A stretch of 64,000 bases of DNA from Taeniopygia guttata (lineage: Eukaryota > Chordata > Aves > Passeriformes > Estrildidae). The stretch spans positions 4,847,001-4,911,000 of the forward strand of contig NC_133034.1 in assembly GCF_048771995.1 (NCBI RefSeq), in the 5' to 3' direction. The first letter of the stretch is position 1. Each line of letters opens with the position of its first letter. Shown here in pieces: positions 52,801 through 62,900 of this stretch. A program made the translations under genes and the position numbers. The notes beneath the pieces were generated by a model. The model saw only the letters and a program-made list of their open reading frames with translations. It did not search any database and had not been told where the DNA came from.

Positions 52801-55800
52801 CCAGAGGAGGTGTCGGCTCTCCCACAGAAGGAGGTATGGAACAAGGAAGGAAACAGCTACTTGGCTCATGGATTAATGCTAGATCACAAGAAGAAATTCC
52901 AAGTTTTTCCAACCTAACAATCACAAATCTGTCATAAAAAGGGAAAATAAATAAAGTCAAACCCACTTACCACTGTAATAACCTCCAGGTCCTTTAAATA
53001 GGTGCGTTCTGTGGCAAGGATCTCCTTTGCTATGAAGTAAGCCTTGTCGGTGGGGCAGCGCTGGAAGGACACACAGCCACCAGTCAGTACTGAAACACAA
53101 ACCTCTATTTCCCACTGGGCATCAGCTCAAACCTCACATTCACTTCCCCTTGCTGTGTGCAAGTGGAGCAGCTCATTACTAACAGGACATTTCTTCCTTC
53201 AGTATCACACTCCCAAATATTGACTTGACTTTAAAATATTCTTTATATTGTTAGAGTATGAAAAAATAATGTCAATTATCGCAGAATCACAGATGGTTTA
53301 GGTTAGAAGGGACCTTAAAGTTTATATAATTCCAACCCCCTGCCATGGGCAGGGACAACTTCCACTACACCAGGGTGCTCCAAGCCCTGTCCAACCTGGC
53401 CTTGGATACTTCCATTACATGAACTTCCACCTCATATCAAGGGAGCACTTTACAAAAATATGGAAGCACTTAATCCAAGATACCAAGATTTTAAACACTT
53501 CTCTAACCACCAAACACAGCCCAACAGATTTGCAAACAGTCCTTTTCCAAAACTTTCTTTCCACTTACAGCTTTTACTCAAGCTACTCATTTGAATACAA
53601 TATTAATTAGCTAAGAAAAAAAGGAAATCAAACTGCAGCAGTTGTTGGCACAATTGGCCTACGCTGCTCTTTAAATAGAAGATAGAATGGATATGGAAAA
53701 ACAAAGGAATGAAATTGTGGCAAGAGATGTTGTGCATTTACAACACAAAATCAGAGTTATTCTGAAAACATATATTACTAGAAATCATGTAGTATTAAGG
53801 AACTGGTCACTCTTCAAGGTAAGGGACTGCTTTGTCTCCTTAGCTCACTATGCTGCGCTGTAGTTCTCTGCCAAATGCCACTGCCTTATGCCAAAATTTG
53901 GTCTCCTCCATCTCTGCCCTCCTGAGGGAAACACTGCTTTGAAAATTCTTTCTTCTGTTTCCTTGTTTTTCTGAGTTAATTAAAATTTCTCTTTATAGAG
54001 TCACTTTGAGATGCCTCCAGTGCTGTCAGCACAGCTACTGAGTGTTTCCCAGTCCTCCAGCTCAATGTTACCCGTGGAGGAGACATTCTCCTGGTTGTTC
54101 AATAACCTCTCTATTGAGTCCAGAGAATCCAAAGAGGTGTGTATCCTTAAATAATTAATTTTGAGACACTGTCTAGTCTCTTTTCAGGTTATTTTATGCT
54201 AGTTATTATAGTTCCACATGTCAGCCCACTCTCTGGAGGAAACAGAGGACATACTCCTGCTCACTCCATTGCCATCCCCTTAGCTTCAATCTACCTGTAT
54301 CAGGTACATGCTGTCAGACAAAGCCCTACCTGATCTTGGTTTTTTTCCTTGGGCTATTTACCTGGCTGCAGCCTCATATACTGTGGAATCTCAGTGGGTA
54401 TCCTTCATAAGCAGCCTCTTCCCAAAGGAAACATCATCATTTTTCTGGCCTCCCTGGAGCCTAAGGTGACACAGTTTCACCATCTCACTCCCCAGCCTCA
54501 GCAGTTCCTTACATGACAGGAGAGTTTCTGCTGTCAGGGATGTTTTTGCACAGCCCTGGGTACAATGGCTGGACTATGCACAGGATCTTATTGCACTTCT
54601 TTGAAATCTTACAGAGAATGCAGGTGTGTGAAAACATCGGAGCATGACTTCTACACAGGCAGGCAGTGATGGGAGAACTTTTTTAAAAACTAAAACCACC
54701 CCATGGTCATAACCTATCACTTCTCATAGCCTGCACAGATCATGTTTTTCTCCACCTCTGAACACTTCTGCAGGTTCCTGCTTCATTCTCCAGCTGACTG
54801 TGTGCTAACCTGGGGCCAGGCATCTTCCTTTCTCCCTCCCCAACACATCAGCCCTTTCTGTTTATTTTCAGAAGTTCCTGCTCTTTCCAAATTGCTCCCT
54901 GCTGGAATTTACTGCCCTTAACTTGCTTTTTTTTCAGTCTTGCACCAGTCCTAAGGGCATCCCTTGTGCTGTGTGCTGGCAGCAGCTGCTGAGCAGACCC
55001 TGCTCCAGAGGAATGGAAAGGCTGTGAGAGTGCACGGGTGCCCTGCCAAACACCTTCACTACTGCTCAGGCTCTGCAAGGGGAAAGAAAACCAGCTCATG
55101 CCTCAAAAGCCAAACACAAAAACTCTCTGAGGTAGCAGTCTCCTTCTAGAGTCCAAAGAAAATGTTTCTACAACCATAGTAGGCATCAATGCAAAGATCC
55201 CCACTTGGAAAAACTGGTGTTTCACCATATAATGCACAAACAATCCCACCTGGAAACCTTCAACACTCACCAGATGCAGCAACCCCAGCTTGTGGGGAGT
55301 GAAGAGTTTTACTCTGAACTTGTAATGGTCAAAAACATTTGACTTCTCACTTCAAACACCAGGCTTCAGAAGTGTTAAAAATAACTCTGAGTGGGGGAAC
55401 TCCCCCAAAAAGCCCAGCTTCAATGCGCTTTTTTAAGTGGGTTGCTACAACCAACATCCATTAGAAAAGAAACAGGGAGAAATCTACTAGTGAGATGAAA
55501 GAAAAGCACAGTGATTTAAAAAGAAAAAAAAGCCTTATCTTTCTCAAGGTATCAGTACTGGACCAGCAGCACCATGGCAGCAAAAAGCAGACAGCACACA
55601 TATTGTGAGGGCTGGAGAGTTTGCAGAACATAACCTATTAACCAGGTGGAAGTACAGCAGTATCACCTTCAAATCAGAGCTCTAGTCAGAGAGATATTGT
55701 AAGATTACATTTTTCTTGTACAACAAAGCTGTAAAGCTCCTGTGAAATTTAACCAATTTCACACTGGTTTCCTCCTGTGTCTGTTTCACTTAAAACAATG

Positions 55801-57859
55801 TCTCTGAATAGATATCAGAGCCTTGGAATACTCAGGAGTTGACCAAGATTAAGAGCAATAAAATAAAAAGAAGTTCCCTTCTAAGGAGTCTCATAAATTA
55901 CTTTCAGCCTGAAGGAGAACACAAGCTGCCAAAACACCAGACCTTGCAGAATGTGGCAGAAAGGGGTTGGGCTTCACGTTTAAGTCAGCTAAAACAATCA
56001 CTGCTCATTATTTCCAAGCTATAAGGATAAATGAGAAGAGTTATTTTTAAAATAACTATGGAAACCAGCAGTAGAGTGATCAACCAAAGCTATAAACTCC
56101 ACCTCAAAAAGTCTAAATGAGACAGGGAAGCTGCCAGTCGTGTGGGTTGTCTGCAGCTCAGCTCCCACTTACAGGTTAAATCCTCCTCTCTCTGGCAAGC
56201 ACTTACACCATGTCCACACCAAGGGTGTTTCTCAACAGCATCAAAAGTGCCTGGAGGTGCCCAAGAATGTGGTGAAGACACCAAAGAGCAGGGGGCTGTG
56301 ACCTTCTTGCCTGAGGATCCTGATCCTGACAGAGGTTAGAAACCAGAACACTGGATGGGGCAAGCAGAAGAGCAGAAGCAAAAATCACACAAGGTGGTTT
56401 CATCTTCTTTGTGGCTGTATGGAAATCTGCAGATCCCAGTGAGGCCACTGGCTCCATAAGGAGCTGAGTTTGGACAGTGGAGCCTTCCTTGCACTGTAAT
56501 GGCAGATCCTGGATCCTTCTCAAGCACCAGAGACAACAAACTTCTCTGCAAGCAAGGAGAGCAGAGAGTCTTCCAGAAAAATGGTCGTGGAACTCTACTG
56601 TTAGGTGGACTTCTTTATCCTACTGGAAGAAAAGTCCTGAGCTCTACATGGGGGTGAGGAAAACCCCACATCATGTGGAGGAGTCCCTGGTTAAAGCAAC
56701 CAGTGCTCACTGGTAGGCAGAAAGAAAGCAGCACCCAGACATAAGCACATCTTGAAGACCCAAAGCTGTTCCTGCTTTGAGATTCACTGCACCTGCAAGA
56801 CTCAGGGGTATTTCTGTCCCCCTCTTTCCAGAAAGTGAGACTCCAGCTTCTCCAAGGCCAGAGCACTGTCCACCTCTCTCCAGAGAGAAGGGTGAGCCAT
56901 GGAGAGGACAACTTCAACAACACAACCAGCTCTGCTGACCAAGCCCATGATGAAATGGATGTGAGAGAATTCACACTGAGTTCAGGTCCTCCACAGCTCA
57001 AGGGGAACACCACAGGACCACTCTAAAGGTCCTGTTATGATCAGAAAGGATGACCAGGAGGAACAATGTATGGTGAGATGGACCAATGAGACCATGGCAA
57101 GACTGCATGGGAAAGAAGGAACCCAGGAAACAAACTCCTTATACATAAACAAATAAGGATCTCTGGGAATCATTGTGTCCAGCTCCCTACTCCTTGCAAA
57201 TCCACTTGAAAATAAACCATATGACTAGGGGCATCATCCAGATATTCCTTGATCTTTGTTAGGCTTGGTGTCGTGATCACTTCCCTAGGGAACCTGCTCC
57301 AGGGATCAGCCTCGGGGTGAAGAACCTTTGAAGAACCTTTCCCTAATATCCAACCTGAGCTTGTTTCCTTGGGTACAAAAGGTGAATTCCGGGGCACAAA
57401 AGGTGGATTTTGAACATGGTTCCCTGACACACTGCTCCTGTTAAAACAGAGGGATATGGTCCCAGTGGCCATGCCAAGAAGACACAAGAAGATGCCACGA
57501 GGGCACCTGGAATTCCCAGTGCAACACATCCAACAAACCTTCAGCACCCGAGTTTTGCCACAGCCACACCACAGAATAAAACACAATCAGCATTCAGCAG
57601 CCAGCAAGCACAGCTCCCACCTCACACCTGCAACACCCAGCACAGCTCCCACGTGGCACCATCACTCCCCAGCTCTGTGCTCTTACCTTCCTCTTCATTT
57701 CATCATCCTCTTCTATCCTGGCCCCGCCAGCATCGCTGAGGACAGGGCTCAGCAGAGGGGACGAGCCCTGAGGCACTGCATTCACCTGGAAGGCTGGGCT
57801 CAAGCCTAGGGGACTCTTCAGCACAAGGGAGGAGAGCTGGGCATGGTCCACAGGGAGGC
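37770..57859 (-). CDS. FARP2: FARP2, FERM/RhoGEF/PH domain protein 2, C-terminal half (DH-PH-PH)
   Basis: Exons in gene order: 57687-57859, 52971-53060, 51570-51703, 50639-50720, 48566-48803, 47631-47761, 46836-46904, 46358-46447, optional 45964-45984, 45615-45697, 43436-43554, then either 42493-42656 or 40574-40686, 39879-39986, 38975-39126, 37770-37857. All are GT-AG with matching phases. The segment holds the end of the linker after FERM, the DH domain (from AKEILATERTYLKDLE to NLTAPGR), PH1 (EFIREGCLYKLTKKGLQQR onward) and PH2 (SGYLLRKFKNSNGWQKLWVV onward). With the 164-nt linker exon it gives 572 whole codons before the stop. The C-terminus after WMEVI differs from human. In mammals FARP2 acts as a Rac-directed exchange factor with plexin-A/neuropilin and is autoinhibited by its PH domains. 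FERM exons lie beyond the window. Confidence 0.97.
38975..39126 (-). CDS. FARP2: FARP2 exon, PH2 second half
   Basis: Starts DDYPLASLPLLGYTVSCPVE and ends ESKYTFE plus two bases of the next arginine codon. It is close to human FARP2 throughout. The acceptor is 'cttgcag' and the donor is 'gtaatt'. Confidence 0.96.
39879..39986 (-). CDS. FARP2: FARP2 exon, PH2 first half
   Basis: 36 codons in phase 0, starting NQLSGYLLRKFKNSNGWQKL and ending FFYKTHQ. It opens the second PH domain and is shared by both linker isoforms. Confidence 0.97.
40574..40686 (-). CDS. FARP2: FARP2 alternative PH1-PH2 linker exon A (duplicated exon)
   Basis: 113 nt: acceptor 'tgtttctccag', two bases completing a codon, then 37 codons starting LPPRYLLGQAQRPNTITHVC and ending DYLCMIQ, donor 'gtaaag'. 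It shares the HVCWYRN motif and the same phases (1 in, 0 out) with the exon at 42493-42656. The two align without gaps over the last 26 residues with 13 identities. The human FARP2 and FARP1 sequences I know use the other version. This one lacks the acidic stretch and is 17 codons shorter. Expression is an inference from intact splice sites, intact frame and homology. Confidence 0.75.
41451..41540 (-). repeat. CR1 fragment (minus orientation)
   Basis: 'cttccactagaccaggttgc', then 'catccagcctggccttgaac', is the CR1 3' region in reverse. It lies in the FARP2 intron between the two duplicated exons. Confidence 0.85.
41715..42234 (-). repeat. CR1 LINE, about 520 bp (minus orientation)
   Basis: It starts with 'aatcatagaaccattaaggt' and runs in order through the 'accactgccctgggtagcct', 'ccctgggagcagagcccagc', 'tctccaggctgagcc' and 'agctgctcctggggctccag' blocks. 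The left end is the CR1 3' end. It lies about 260 bp beyond the donor of linker exon B. Confidence 0.95.
42493..42656 (-). CDS. FARP2: FARP2 canonical PH1-PH2 linker exon B
   Basis: 164 nt: acceptor 'ctcctcccccag', two bases completing an arginine codon, then 54 codons beginning SSDEVSVEQESEDDIHSSRS and ending MADHSAAAE, donor 'gtaccg'. It corresponds to the human segment with EVSLEQESEDD and HVCWYRNTSVS. An open frame continues through the donor into a CR1 copy, which should not be taken as coding. Confidence 0.93.
42861..42974 (-). repeat. CR1 3'-end fragment (minus orientation)
   Basis: 'ggtctgggttggaagggacc', then 'ccaaccccctgccactggca', then 'cttccactaga'. Another short 3'-end echo follows ('aatcacagagtggtttgagt'). 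It lies 205 bp upstream of linker exon B in gene orientation. Confidence 0.9.
43436..43554 (-). CDS. FARP2: FARP2 exon, PH1 C-terminal helix
   Basis: Starts with the last base of a serine codon, then TRLEMGKWMEDLNVAIEMAK, and ends VCNRSN plus one base (phase 1). That last A gives Arg with exon B or Lys with exon A, so both downstream choices are in frame. Confidence 0.95.
44892..45402 (-). repeat. CR1 LINE, about 510 bp (minus orientation)
   Basis: 'cacagaatcacaggatggtt' marks the 3' end. The copy continues through 'ccaacctggccttggacatt', 'ccaatatcccatctaaccct' and 'gaaccagcccagctctccca' to about 45402. It lies in the intron between the 43436-43554 and 45615-45697 exons. Confidence 0.95.
45615..45697 (-). 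CDS. FARP2: FARP2 exon, PH1 middle
   Basis: Starts VEESENEWSVPHCFTIYSAQ and ends VVAA plus two bases. It matches human VEESDNEWSVPHCFTIYAAQ. The acceptor is 'ttcctgcag' and the donor is 'gtaatc'. Confidence 0.96.
45964..45984 (-). CDS. FARP2: FARP2 21-nt microexon candidate in PH1
   Basis: A 21-nt in-frame unit (LIVLDPP) with acceptor 'ttctgtctttggtttgcag' and donor 'gtgagt', both close to consensus. It would insert seven residues between HGML and VEESENEW. The human FARP2 and FARP1 proteins I know go directly from the first to the second, so it is optional or lineage-specific. It is too short for ORF or homology searches. Confidence 0.6.
46358..46447 (-). CDS. FARP2: FARP2 exon, PH1 strands
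   Basis: 30 codons in phase 0 from FSDMLLYTSKGVTGTNQFKI to HLSLHGML. The start after 'cctttccag' is fixed by the human FSDMLLYTSKG. The donor is 'gtaagt'. Confidence 0.96.
46836..46904 (-). CDS. FARP2: FARP2 exon, PH1 start
   Basis: 23 codons: EFIREGCLYKLTKKGLQQRM then FFL, in phase 0. It begins the first PH domain right after the DH domain. The donor is 'gtgggt'. Confidence 0.96.
47631..47761 (-). CDS. FARP2: FARP2 exon, end of DH domain
   Basis: Two bases complete a serine codon, then ALKEVTEMTSQLQHSLIRLE and onward to NLTAPGR. This is the last DH helix, which in FARP proteins takes part in autoinhibition. The donor is 'gtaagt'. Confidence 0.96.
47871..47925 (-). repeat. CR1 3'-end remnant (minus orientation)
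   Basis: 'agaacagaatggttcatatg', then 'gaaggaacctacaatgatca', is a diverged CR1 3' end. Confidence 0.55.
48340..48474 (+). repeat. CR1 3'-end fragment
   Basis: Plus orientation, with 'gttcaagaccaggttgaacg', 'ttatccctgtccatagtgga' and 'aaggtccctttcaacccaaa', then 'tgagattctatga'. It ends 92 bp from the donor of the DH core exon. Confidence 0.85.
48566..48803 (-). CDS. FARP2: FARP2 exon, core of DH domain
   Basis: The longest exon here: 79 codons plus one base, from EFTSYLQKHDEVLTELEKAT through LQKVCYLPLNTFLLKPIQRL to DFADCR. The LKPIQRL segment is the conserved Dbl-family helix that contacts the GTPase. Confidence 0.97.
49382..49427 (+). repeat. CR1 LINE, left part of a copy split by an LTR
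   Basis: 'ggtttagatgggatattgca', 'aagaaattcttccctatgag', then 'ggtgg'. The rest of the same copy resumes at 50339 on the other side of the LTR, with the family's blocks in the expected order. Confidence 0.9.
49428..50338 (+). mobile_element. Solo long terminal repeat of an endogenous retrovirus
   Basis: A 911-bp element beginning TGTCAGATAC and ending CATAACA, flanked by 5-bp direct repeats GGTGG (49423-49427 and 50339-50343). It interrupts a CR1 copy exactly between 'agggtggt' and its continuation. An AATAAA at about 50253 follows a pyrimidine-rich tract, as in an R/U5 boundary. There is no internal viral sequence, so it is a solo LTR left by recombination. The 5-bp target duplication fits ERVL-like or some class I elements; the family is not resolved. 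It is younger than the CR1 it interrupts. Confidence 0.85.
50339..50532 (+). repeat. CR1 LINE, right part of the split copy
   Basis: It resumes with 'ggtggtgacgccctggcaca', 'ctggaagtgtccaaggccag' and 'aaggtgtccctgcccatggc' and ends 'tgggattctgtga'. Together with 49382-49427 it is one CR1 insertion. Confidence 0.92.
50571..50597. repeat. (AAAAC)n microsatellite
   Basis: Five perfect AAAAC units plus a partial one, lying 42 bp past the donor of the 50639-50720 exon. On the gene's strand it reads (GTTTT)n. Confidence 0.9.
50639..50720 (-). CDS. FARP2: FARP2 exon, DH domain
   Basis: It finishes the tryptophan codon of the previous exon, then reads EGRSNAHMKGDFQRIGDVLL and RNMRTLK. The donor is 'gtacac'. 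An (AAAAC)n tract starts about 45 bp past the donor. Confidence 0.95.
51072..51096. repeat. AT-rich perfect palindrome
   Basis: Arms 'tacagtatata' and 'tatatactgta' are exact inverted repeats of 11 bp around a 3-bp centre. Such AT-rich cruciform sequence is common in introns. No function is apparent. Confidence 0.7.
51336..51386 (+). repeat. CR1 3'-end remnant
   Basis: 'gatgatcttaaaggtgtttt', 'ccaagctaaatgattctgtg': a diverged CR1 3' end in plus orientation. Confidence 0.7.
51570..51703 (-). CDS. FARP2: FARP2 exon, DH domain
   Basis: 44 codons plus two bases, from WFRSAVIKENAMPEGLMTLL to EIEQRLSL and the start of Trp. It matches human WFRSAVVKEDAMPATLMTLL. The acceptor is 'tttgtggcag' and the donor is 'gtaagt'. 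Confidence 0.96.
52596..52697 (+). repeat. Direct repeat copy 1 (about 100 bp)
   Basis: It shares 'aacacaaaatcagagtta', 'tctgaaaacatat', 'atcatgta' and 'tcactcttcaaggtaaggga' in order with 53727-53830, with small differences. It lies in the FARP2 intron left of the first DH exon. Confidence 0.85.
52971..53060 (-). CDS. FARP2: FARP2 exon, start of DH domain
   Basis: 30 codons in phase 0: RCPTDKAYFIAKEILATERT then YLKDLEVITV. ATERTYLKDL is the first conserved Dbl-homology helix. The exon is flanked by a ~100-bp direct repeat (see repeats). Confidence 0.96.
53280..53416 (-). repeat. CR1 3'-end fragment (minus orientation)
   Basis: 'cgcagaatcacagatggttt', 'ccaaccccctgccatgggca', 'cttccactacaccagggtgc', 'ccaacctggccttggatact'. 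Confidence 0.93.
53727..53830 (+). repeat. Direct repeat copy 2 (about 100 bp)
   Basis: Same order of blocks as 52596-52697, about 1.13 kb to the right, on the other side of the 52971-53060 exon. It may be an unclassified dispersed repeat or a local duplication. Confidence 0.85.
53830..57160. other. FARP2 intron, no recognised element
   Basis: The intron between the linker exon and the first DH exon. Between 56140 and 57160 several frames of 60-130 codons are open on both strands, with no family resemblance. It could be an old unclassified repeat. No splice-flanked exon with suitable phase was seen. Confidence 0.4.
57165..57360 (-). repeat. CR1 fragment, older subfamily (minus orientation)
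   Basis: 'cattgtgtccagctccctac', 'ttaggcttggtgtcgtgatc', 'acttccctagggaacctgct' and 'ccctaatatccaacctgagc' match, in reverse, the same subfamily as the copy at 25822-26149. Confidence 0.85.
57687..57859 (-). CDS. FARP2: FARP2 exon, linker between FERM and DH
   Basis: Begins with two bases of a split codon, then LPVDHAQLSSLVLKSPLGLS, PAFQVNAVPQGSSPLLSPVL and SDAGGARIEEDDEMKRK, donor 'gtaaga'. It matches the human SPLSLSPAFQ and SSPLLSPVLSDAGGA segments, a serine/proline-rich disordered stretch before the DH domain. Confidence 0.95.
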
Positions 57860-59665
57860 CTGGGTGGGAAGACAACAAGAAAATGGAGTGGAAAAGGAGA
57901 GAAAATTATTTCAAAGATAGTGCAAATAAGGTGATTACCCACTGTTACAGCAAACCAGCATTGCAATCTCATATTATTTTTAAAAAGGTAAAAGAAAAAG
58001 AGCAAAAAGGCACACAAATGCAAAGACTTCAGTGTGTATCTCAAAGAAAAGGAAGTGTTCCCTGCATCCCAGAGGTTATAGGGCAGTGCAGCAGGGACAG
58101 ACACAGTGACAACCACAGTAAAGGGAAGGATAAATTATCAAATTATATTAAACTTATTGTCACAGAAAAAGTGCTGCTGAGTAGCAGCACAGTTGACAAC
58201 ACAGGGTTATACTGAAAGGACTCTAATACAGCTTTTAATTTTTGCTTTTCAATATAAGAGTTACTTTTCAACACAGGGAAAAGCTAGGACAAATTGTTCC
58301 AAGACCTGCTACTCCAGAAGACAAAGTATGTTAGAAATACATTCAGAAATTAGGGCATCTCCAAAGCTAATCCAAAGGGAAAGGAAAGTCTATTGCTATA
58401 CAAAGAGAGAGCATGAAAAAAATTCCATTCCTCGCTTTTCTAAGTATACAAACAGAATAATCTCAAGGAAAACAATTTGTAGCACTGAGTATTAACTGGA
58501 TAGACACAATCCACAGCTAAAGCTGTCAGAAGCAACAGGTACCACTTTGCTTTAGGTTATTGAACATATATTTTTAAAATTATTTTTATTTTGTGGACCC
58601 TTTAGAGATTTCTGACACATCACAGTGAATTTAAGCCTCCTCTTTTTAGCATGTAGACCACCTTGGGGGTGAAAATGACCATTCAAGATCAGCTTTTTTG
58701 GCCCAAAGGAAGGTGACAGACACACTACACCCACAGAATTCCTCCTAATCTCACATACTATTTTTCTGATCTTCCCTGTGATAAACAAATGAGTTTTCTC
58801 AGATCAGGCAACTAAACAGGTATCAGCACTTAAGCAACTACAACTTAAAACACCCTCCCCACCCTCCCCAGCAGGATTTGTTGTGTCACAGTGCTAAACT
58901 ACCCGCCCGAAGACAAATGGGGAAATAACAGCCAACCCCAAACTGCCAAATCATCATTTCCCAGACTACTTAGAAATCATCACAAAAATCTTAAAATTAA
59001 AATAAAACCAGCCCTCACAGATAGCCAGCATCTCCTCACAGTGACATGGGTGCTGCAGGAGTTGGGAGCTTTCCATTCCCAGCTGCTTGGAAAGCACAGG
59101 CAGGGCGAGGCAGCCCCAGCCCGAAACTGCACATGGACAAAGGCAGGAAGCTAAACAGAGCTGCACTCGGTCACCTGGAAGAGATTCAGATCATCCAGGC
59201 TGCTGAGTTAACTATTTGTACACTAGTCCAGTACCAATTCTGGAGCAGATTTTTGCTTCTCCCTGACCATTTTGTCCATTCACCCCAAGAAAGCAACACT
59301 GAAAAAAAAAGCACTTGTTTCACCTATCCAGGCACAGGATTCAAGTTTGCTTTTACATGCCAGGAATGCTGAAAGAACAGCTTCCAAACAAATGAATTTG
59401 CAGGGGTGAGGAGCTTCTTTAAGTACTTGGAATTTAACACGAAGTAGCAACAAATTCCAGAATCTGTAACTTGAATTGCTTCCAGACAGCCTGAAAGATC
59501 AGACACAGTGGGAGCAAATGGGATATAACTTGCTATAAACCACCCTGCTTTTTTACTCACGTTGCTCTACCTTTTTTCTCCTCCAACAGAAGGTGGCCAG
59601 CAAATTAATTGTAAACATTTAATCTTTCCCCAAAGCCAGAATGCCTGATGGAAATGAGGCACGGT

Positions 59666-59949
59666 CACAGAATCTTAGAATGGTTTGAGTGAGAAGGGAC
59701 CTTAAAGCCCACCCAGTTCCACCCCCTGCCATGGGCAGAGGCACCTTCCACTAGCCCAGGGAGCTCCAAGCCCCATCTAACCTGGCCTTGGACACTTCCA
59801 GGGATCCAGGGGCAGCCACAGCTGCTCTGGGCAACTGTGCCAGGGCTTCAGCACCCTCACAGGGATGATTTTACTCCATCTAAAACTTCCCTCCTTCAAC
59901 TTAAGGCCTTTCCCTCTTGTCCTGTCACTCCCCTTTTTTTTTTTTTTTT
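59666..59949 (-). repeat. CR1 LINE, about 280 bp (minus orientation), with a T16 tract
   Basis: 'cacagaatcttagaatggtt', 'cttccactagcccagggagc', 'taacctggccttggacactt', 'cctttccctcttgtcctgtc', then 16 consecutive T (59934-59949). The T-run looks like an expansion at the CR1 edge and not a retroposon tail. Confidence 0.93.
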
Positions 59950-62900
59950 CCCTGGAAGAGGCTATAAGAAGTCACAGAGCAGCTCAAGTCAGCTTTTTGG
60001 CTAACATTTGCTTAATTAAATATTTGATCTAAGCTCAGTGTGATGGTGTCTTGGCAGATGATACTACAGGTGAGGACTGAAATTTTCATTCTCATAACCC
60101 AAGTCTTCTCCACCAGAGCAGCACAAGAGGACTCCAGGCAAGCAGGGAGGATGTACAGCAACTCCTCATTCTCATAGAGAAGGATGGTAAAGGGAGAAGC
60201 CATTTCAACTGCTGTTCAATGTAGAAAACTCCTAATTAGGTGGAAATATTGATGTGAAGATCAAAACATGTGAATGATTCCCTCTGACATCAAACCTTGG
60301 TGTTCTGAGGTCTTCCTTCCCCACAGGCAGCATCCTCCAGATACTCTAAAAGGGATTATTCTTTCAGAGGGATGTTTCTGTGTTTCAATGTTCTGCATGA
60401 AGTGGATATTTGTTCCCCACAAGTAAGTCACACAACACCCCAAAGTGGTGTCTGTAAATGCTGGGAGCACAAGCCAGGCCTCCATGCAGTGACGTGGGAA
60501 TTCAGCGCTGTAGCCCAGACAGTCAGACATGGCTCCATTCAACAAATTTCTGCCTCTGCATCACACACAAATGCACTTAAGGCAACATCCAAAAATGCAT
60601 CAGCTCAGTGTAATATTCCACATTCTCAAAGATCTTCAAGTATACTAATACTTCTTAGTTACACTACATAGTTAGAAATGTGCCCTTAAGCAAACAAACC
60701 CACAGTTTCATAAAGCCCAGCATACACCTAATAGAAATAAAAAACAAAAACTAATCAACAAAAGATGGTAAAAGCTCTGTAGTATTCAAGAGCACAGCTA
60801 CAGAATCTGGTGAGAATGCTGAGGATATCCTCCACAGCTACTGTGTGATATTGGTCATGTAGAAGCAGGCTCCATTTGATTTTCACTCCGATAACAAGCA
60901 GAATAATAAGATAACAAGCTTTTGGCATCACTTCCCAGTTATTTTTTCAGCAGGTACTTCCATTCTTGTCTAAATTGAATTCCTACACAGAAAGTCAGAC
61001 TGAGTGTACAGACTGGCCAAAACAAAAAATACATGTTCTGTAAGCTTTATGCATAGATGCTTAAAATAATTCAAAGACAGACAACTAAAATAGTATCCCA
61101 ATAATACTGAGCATTATGGGATGGACAAAAGCTATGTAAGGATCAAATGTCAGCAACAGCTCCTTATCAAATGGAATGTCTCTTGTATTTGACAGAAAAC
61201 CCTTAGAGATACAACTTTTCTAATGTATCATTGCTATTACTGCTCCTTCAAAAGCAGAGATTGTTTTCAGGCTAAAGCCCTGCAGAGGCTGACCACAGAA
61301 CAATGGGAGCCAGCTCTGAGCCACTCTTCCACCCCATGCCCTGCTGAAATAACCACATGCACAGACCAAATTATTATTTCTAGAGTGAAAGTACACAGTA
61401 TTGCTTCTAGAGCAATGTCACTAGCAAGCTGATGTACCACAAGTAAAATCCTGGATATTTTCCCTATCTTTCTTATTTCAAAACATCACAACTAGCAGCT
61501 TTTCCCTCTGCAAATCTTCCCTTTGAAAAGATGAGAAATAGTTGGAACATATGAGAATCTTGGAAATTATCTGAGAGCCTAAAGAACTGAAGCAAGAGAC
61601 TTTAAATTCAAAGATCTCTTTTTTATCCTCCAACAGGTACAGGTCACACGAAACATTAAAGCACATTTACAGCACTTGGCATTTGCCCCAGTGCTGTGTA
61701 CCTGTGAAGTCACATCTGCATGTGGTACTACCAGAATCCTAAGGCTGGCCCTGGTTTTATGGTGATGCTCATAAAACAGCTGAACCCTCCTTTTGCCACC
61801 TTTCCACCTGGTAAAAGCCCTGTTTGCAGGAAAGAGGATTTACCTAAAAATTGGCCAGAGACACCTGAATAAGAACCTGCCAGCTAGAAAACATGCAATT
61901 GCCTTCACATGCTGTGTTTGCAAAAAAAGGACAATCTTCCAATAAAAATAGATATACAGGAGAGAGAGTTCAAGGGATATACCCAGTTTAAAAGGTCTCC
62001 ACAATAAATATAATTCCTACAAAGAAATCTGAACTTCTAGTCCCATTTGTATTCCAAGCAAAAGATCTGCACAAAGCAGGAATTTGAAACCCACACACCA
62101 GTGTTTGCCTACTGTGCTCTATTTCCAGCGAAGTGCTACAGGGGGAAAACTGTGTGGAGAAAGCTGGGAATAAAACTATAAGATGCCTTGGCTAGGAGAA
62201 CAAATATTTATTCTATTTCAAAGGTAAGGGTAATGAAAATAAAGCTAAAAAGCCCATGTTGTCATTTATATCAAAGATTTCCTTGTTTTATTGCATAAAC
62301 AATTAAAATTATGAATTAGTACAAATCTGTAGGTTCATAATTGGCAATCTGAACAGACACAAAGATACTCAAAACCCCAACATATAATTCAATAAACATT
62401 TCCCATATAAAAGATAAAGTTCAAGAGATCAGTTAAAAAATTCCAGCTCTCTTTGTTAGAATGCAATCTTTTCCTGGCAAGAGTAGCACCTATGGAACTG
62501 GGGAGTCCCTCTAACCAAGGCACACGTACCCCTGTTCGTACCGATAAACAGGAATTTTGTGATTCCAGCAACTGCAGAACATTACGAATTTTGAAAATGT
62601 GTAGGAAACCTTCCCACAGACCAGGTTCAATTAATCAAGTTCCAATTTTGAACTTCCAAACCTCCAGCTTAGGCACTGGAGTAATCCTATGGGAGCCCAT
62701 GGGCAGGAAATTAATTAAGAGGATTTTATGATGTGTTTGGAACTGCAAAGTCTCCCCATCTTCAGACAGAGAATGTATATGTACAGCCATACATATACAC
62801 ACAGCCCTTGTGCCAAGTGAGGTGTAAGAGTCCCTAAAAATGACAGGCAATGACAGCTACAGGACTACATTGACACCTGTGATTACACTCATTCAGTACT

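Noticed and set aside
56140-57160. Cluster of open frames as an exon or old element
   Set aside because: No splice sites of suitable phase, no similarity to FARP2, and no terminal repeats that I could see.
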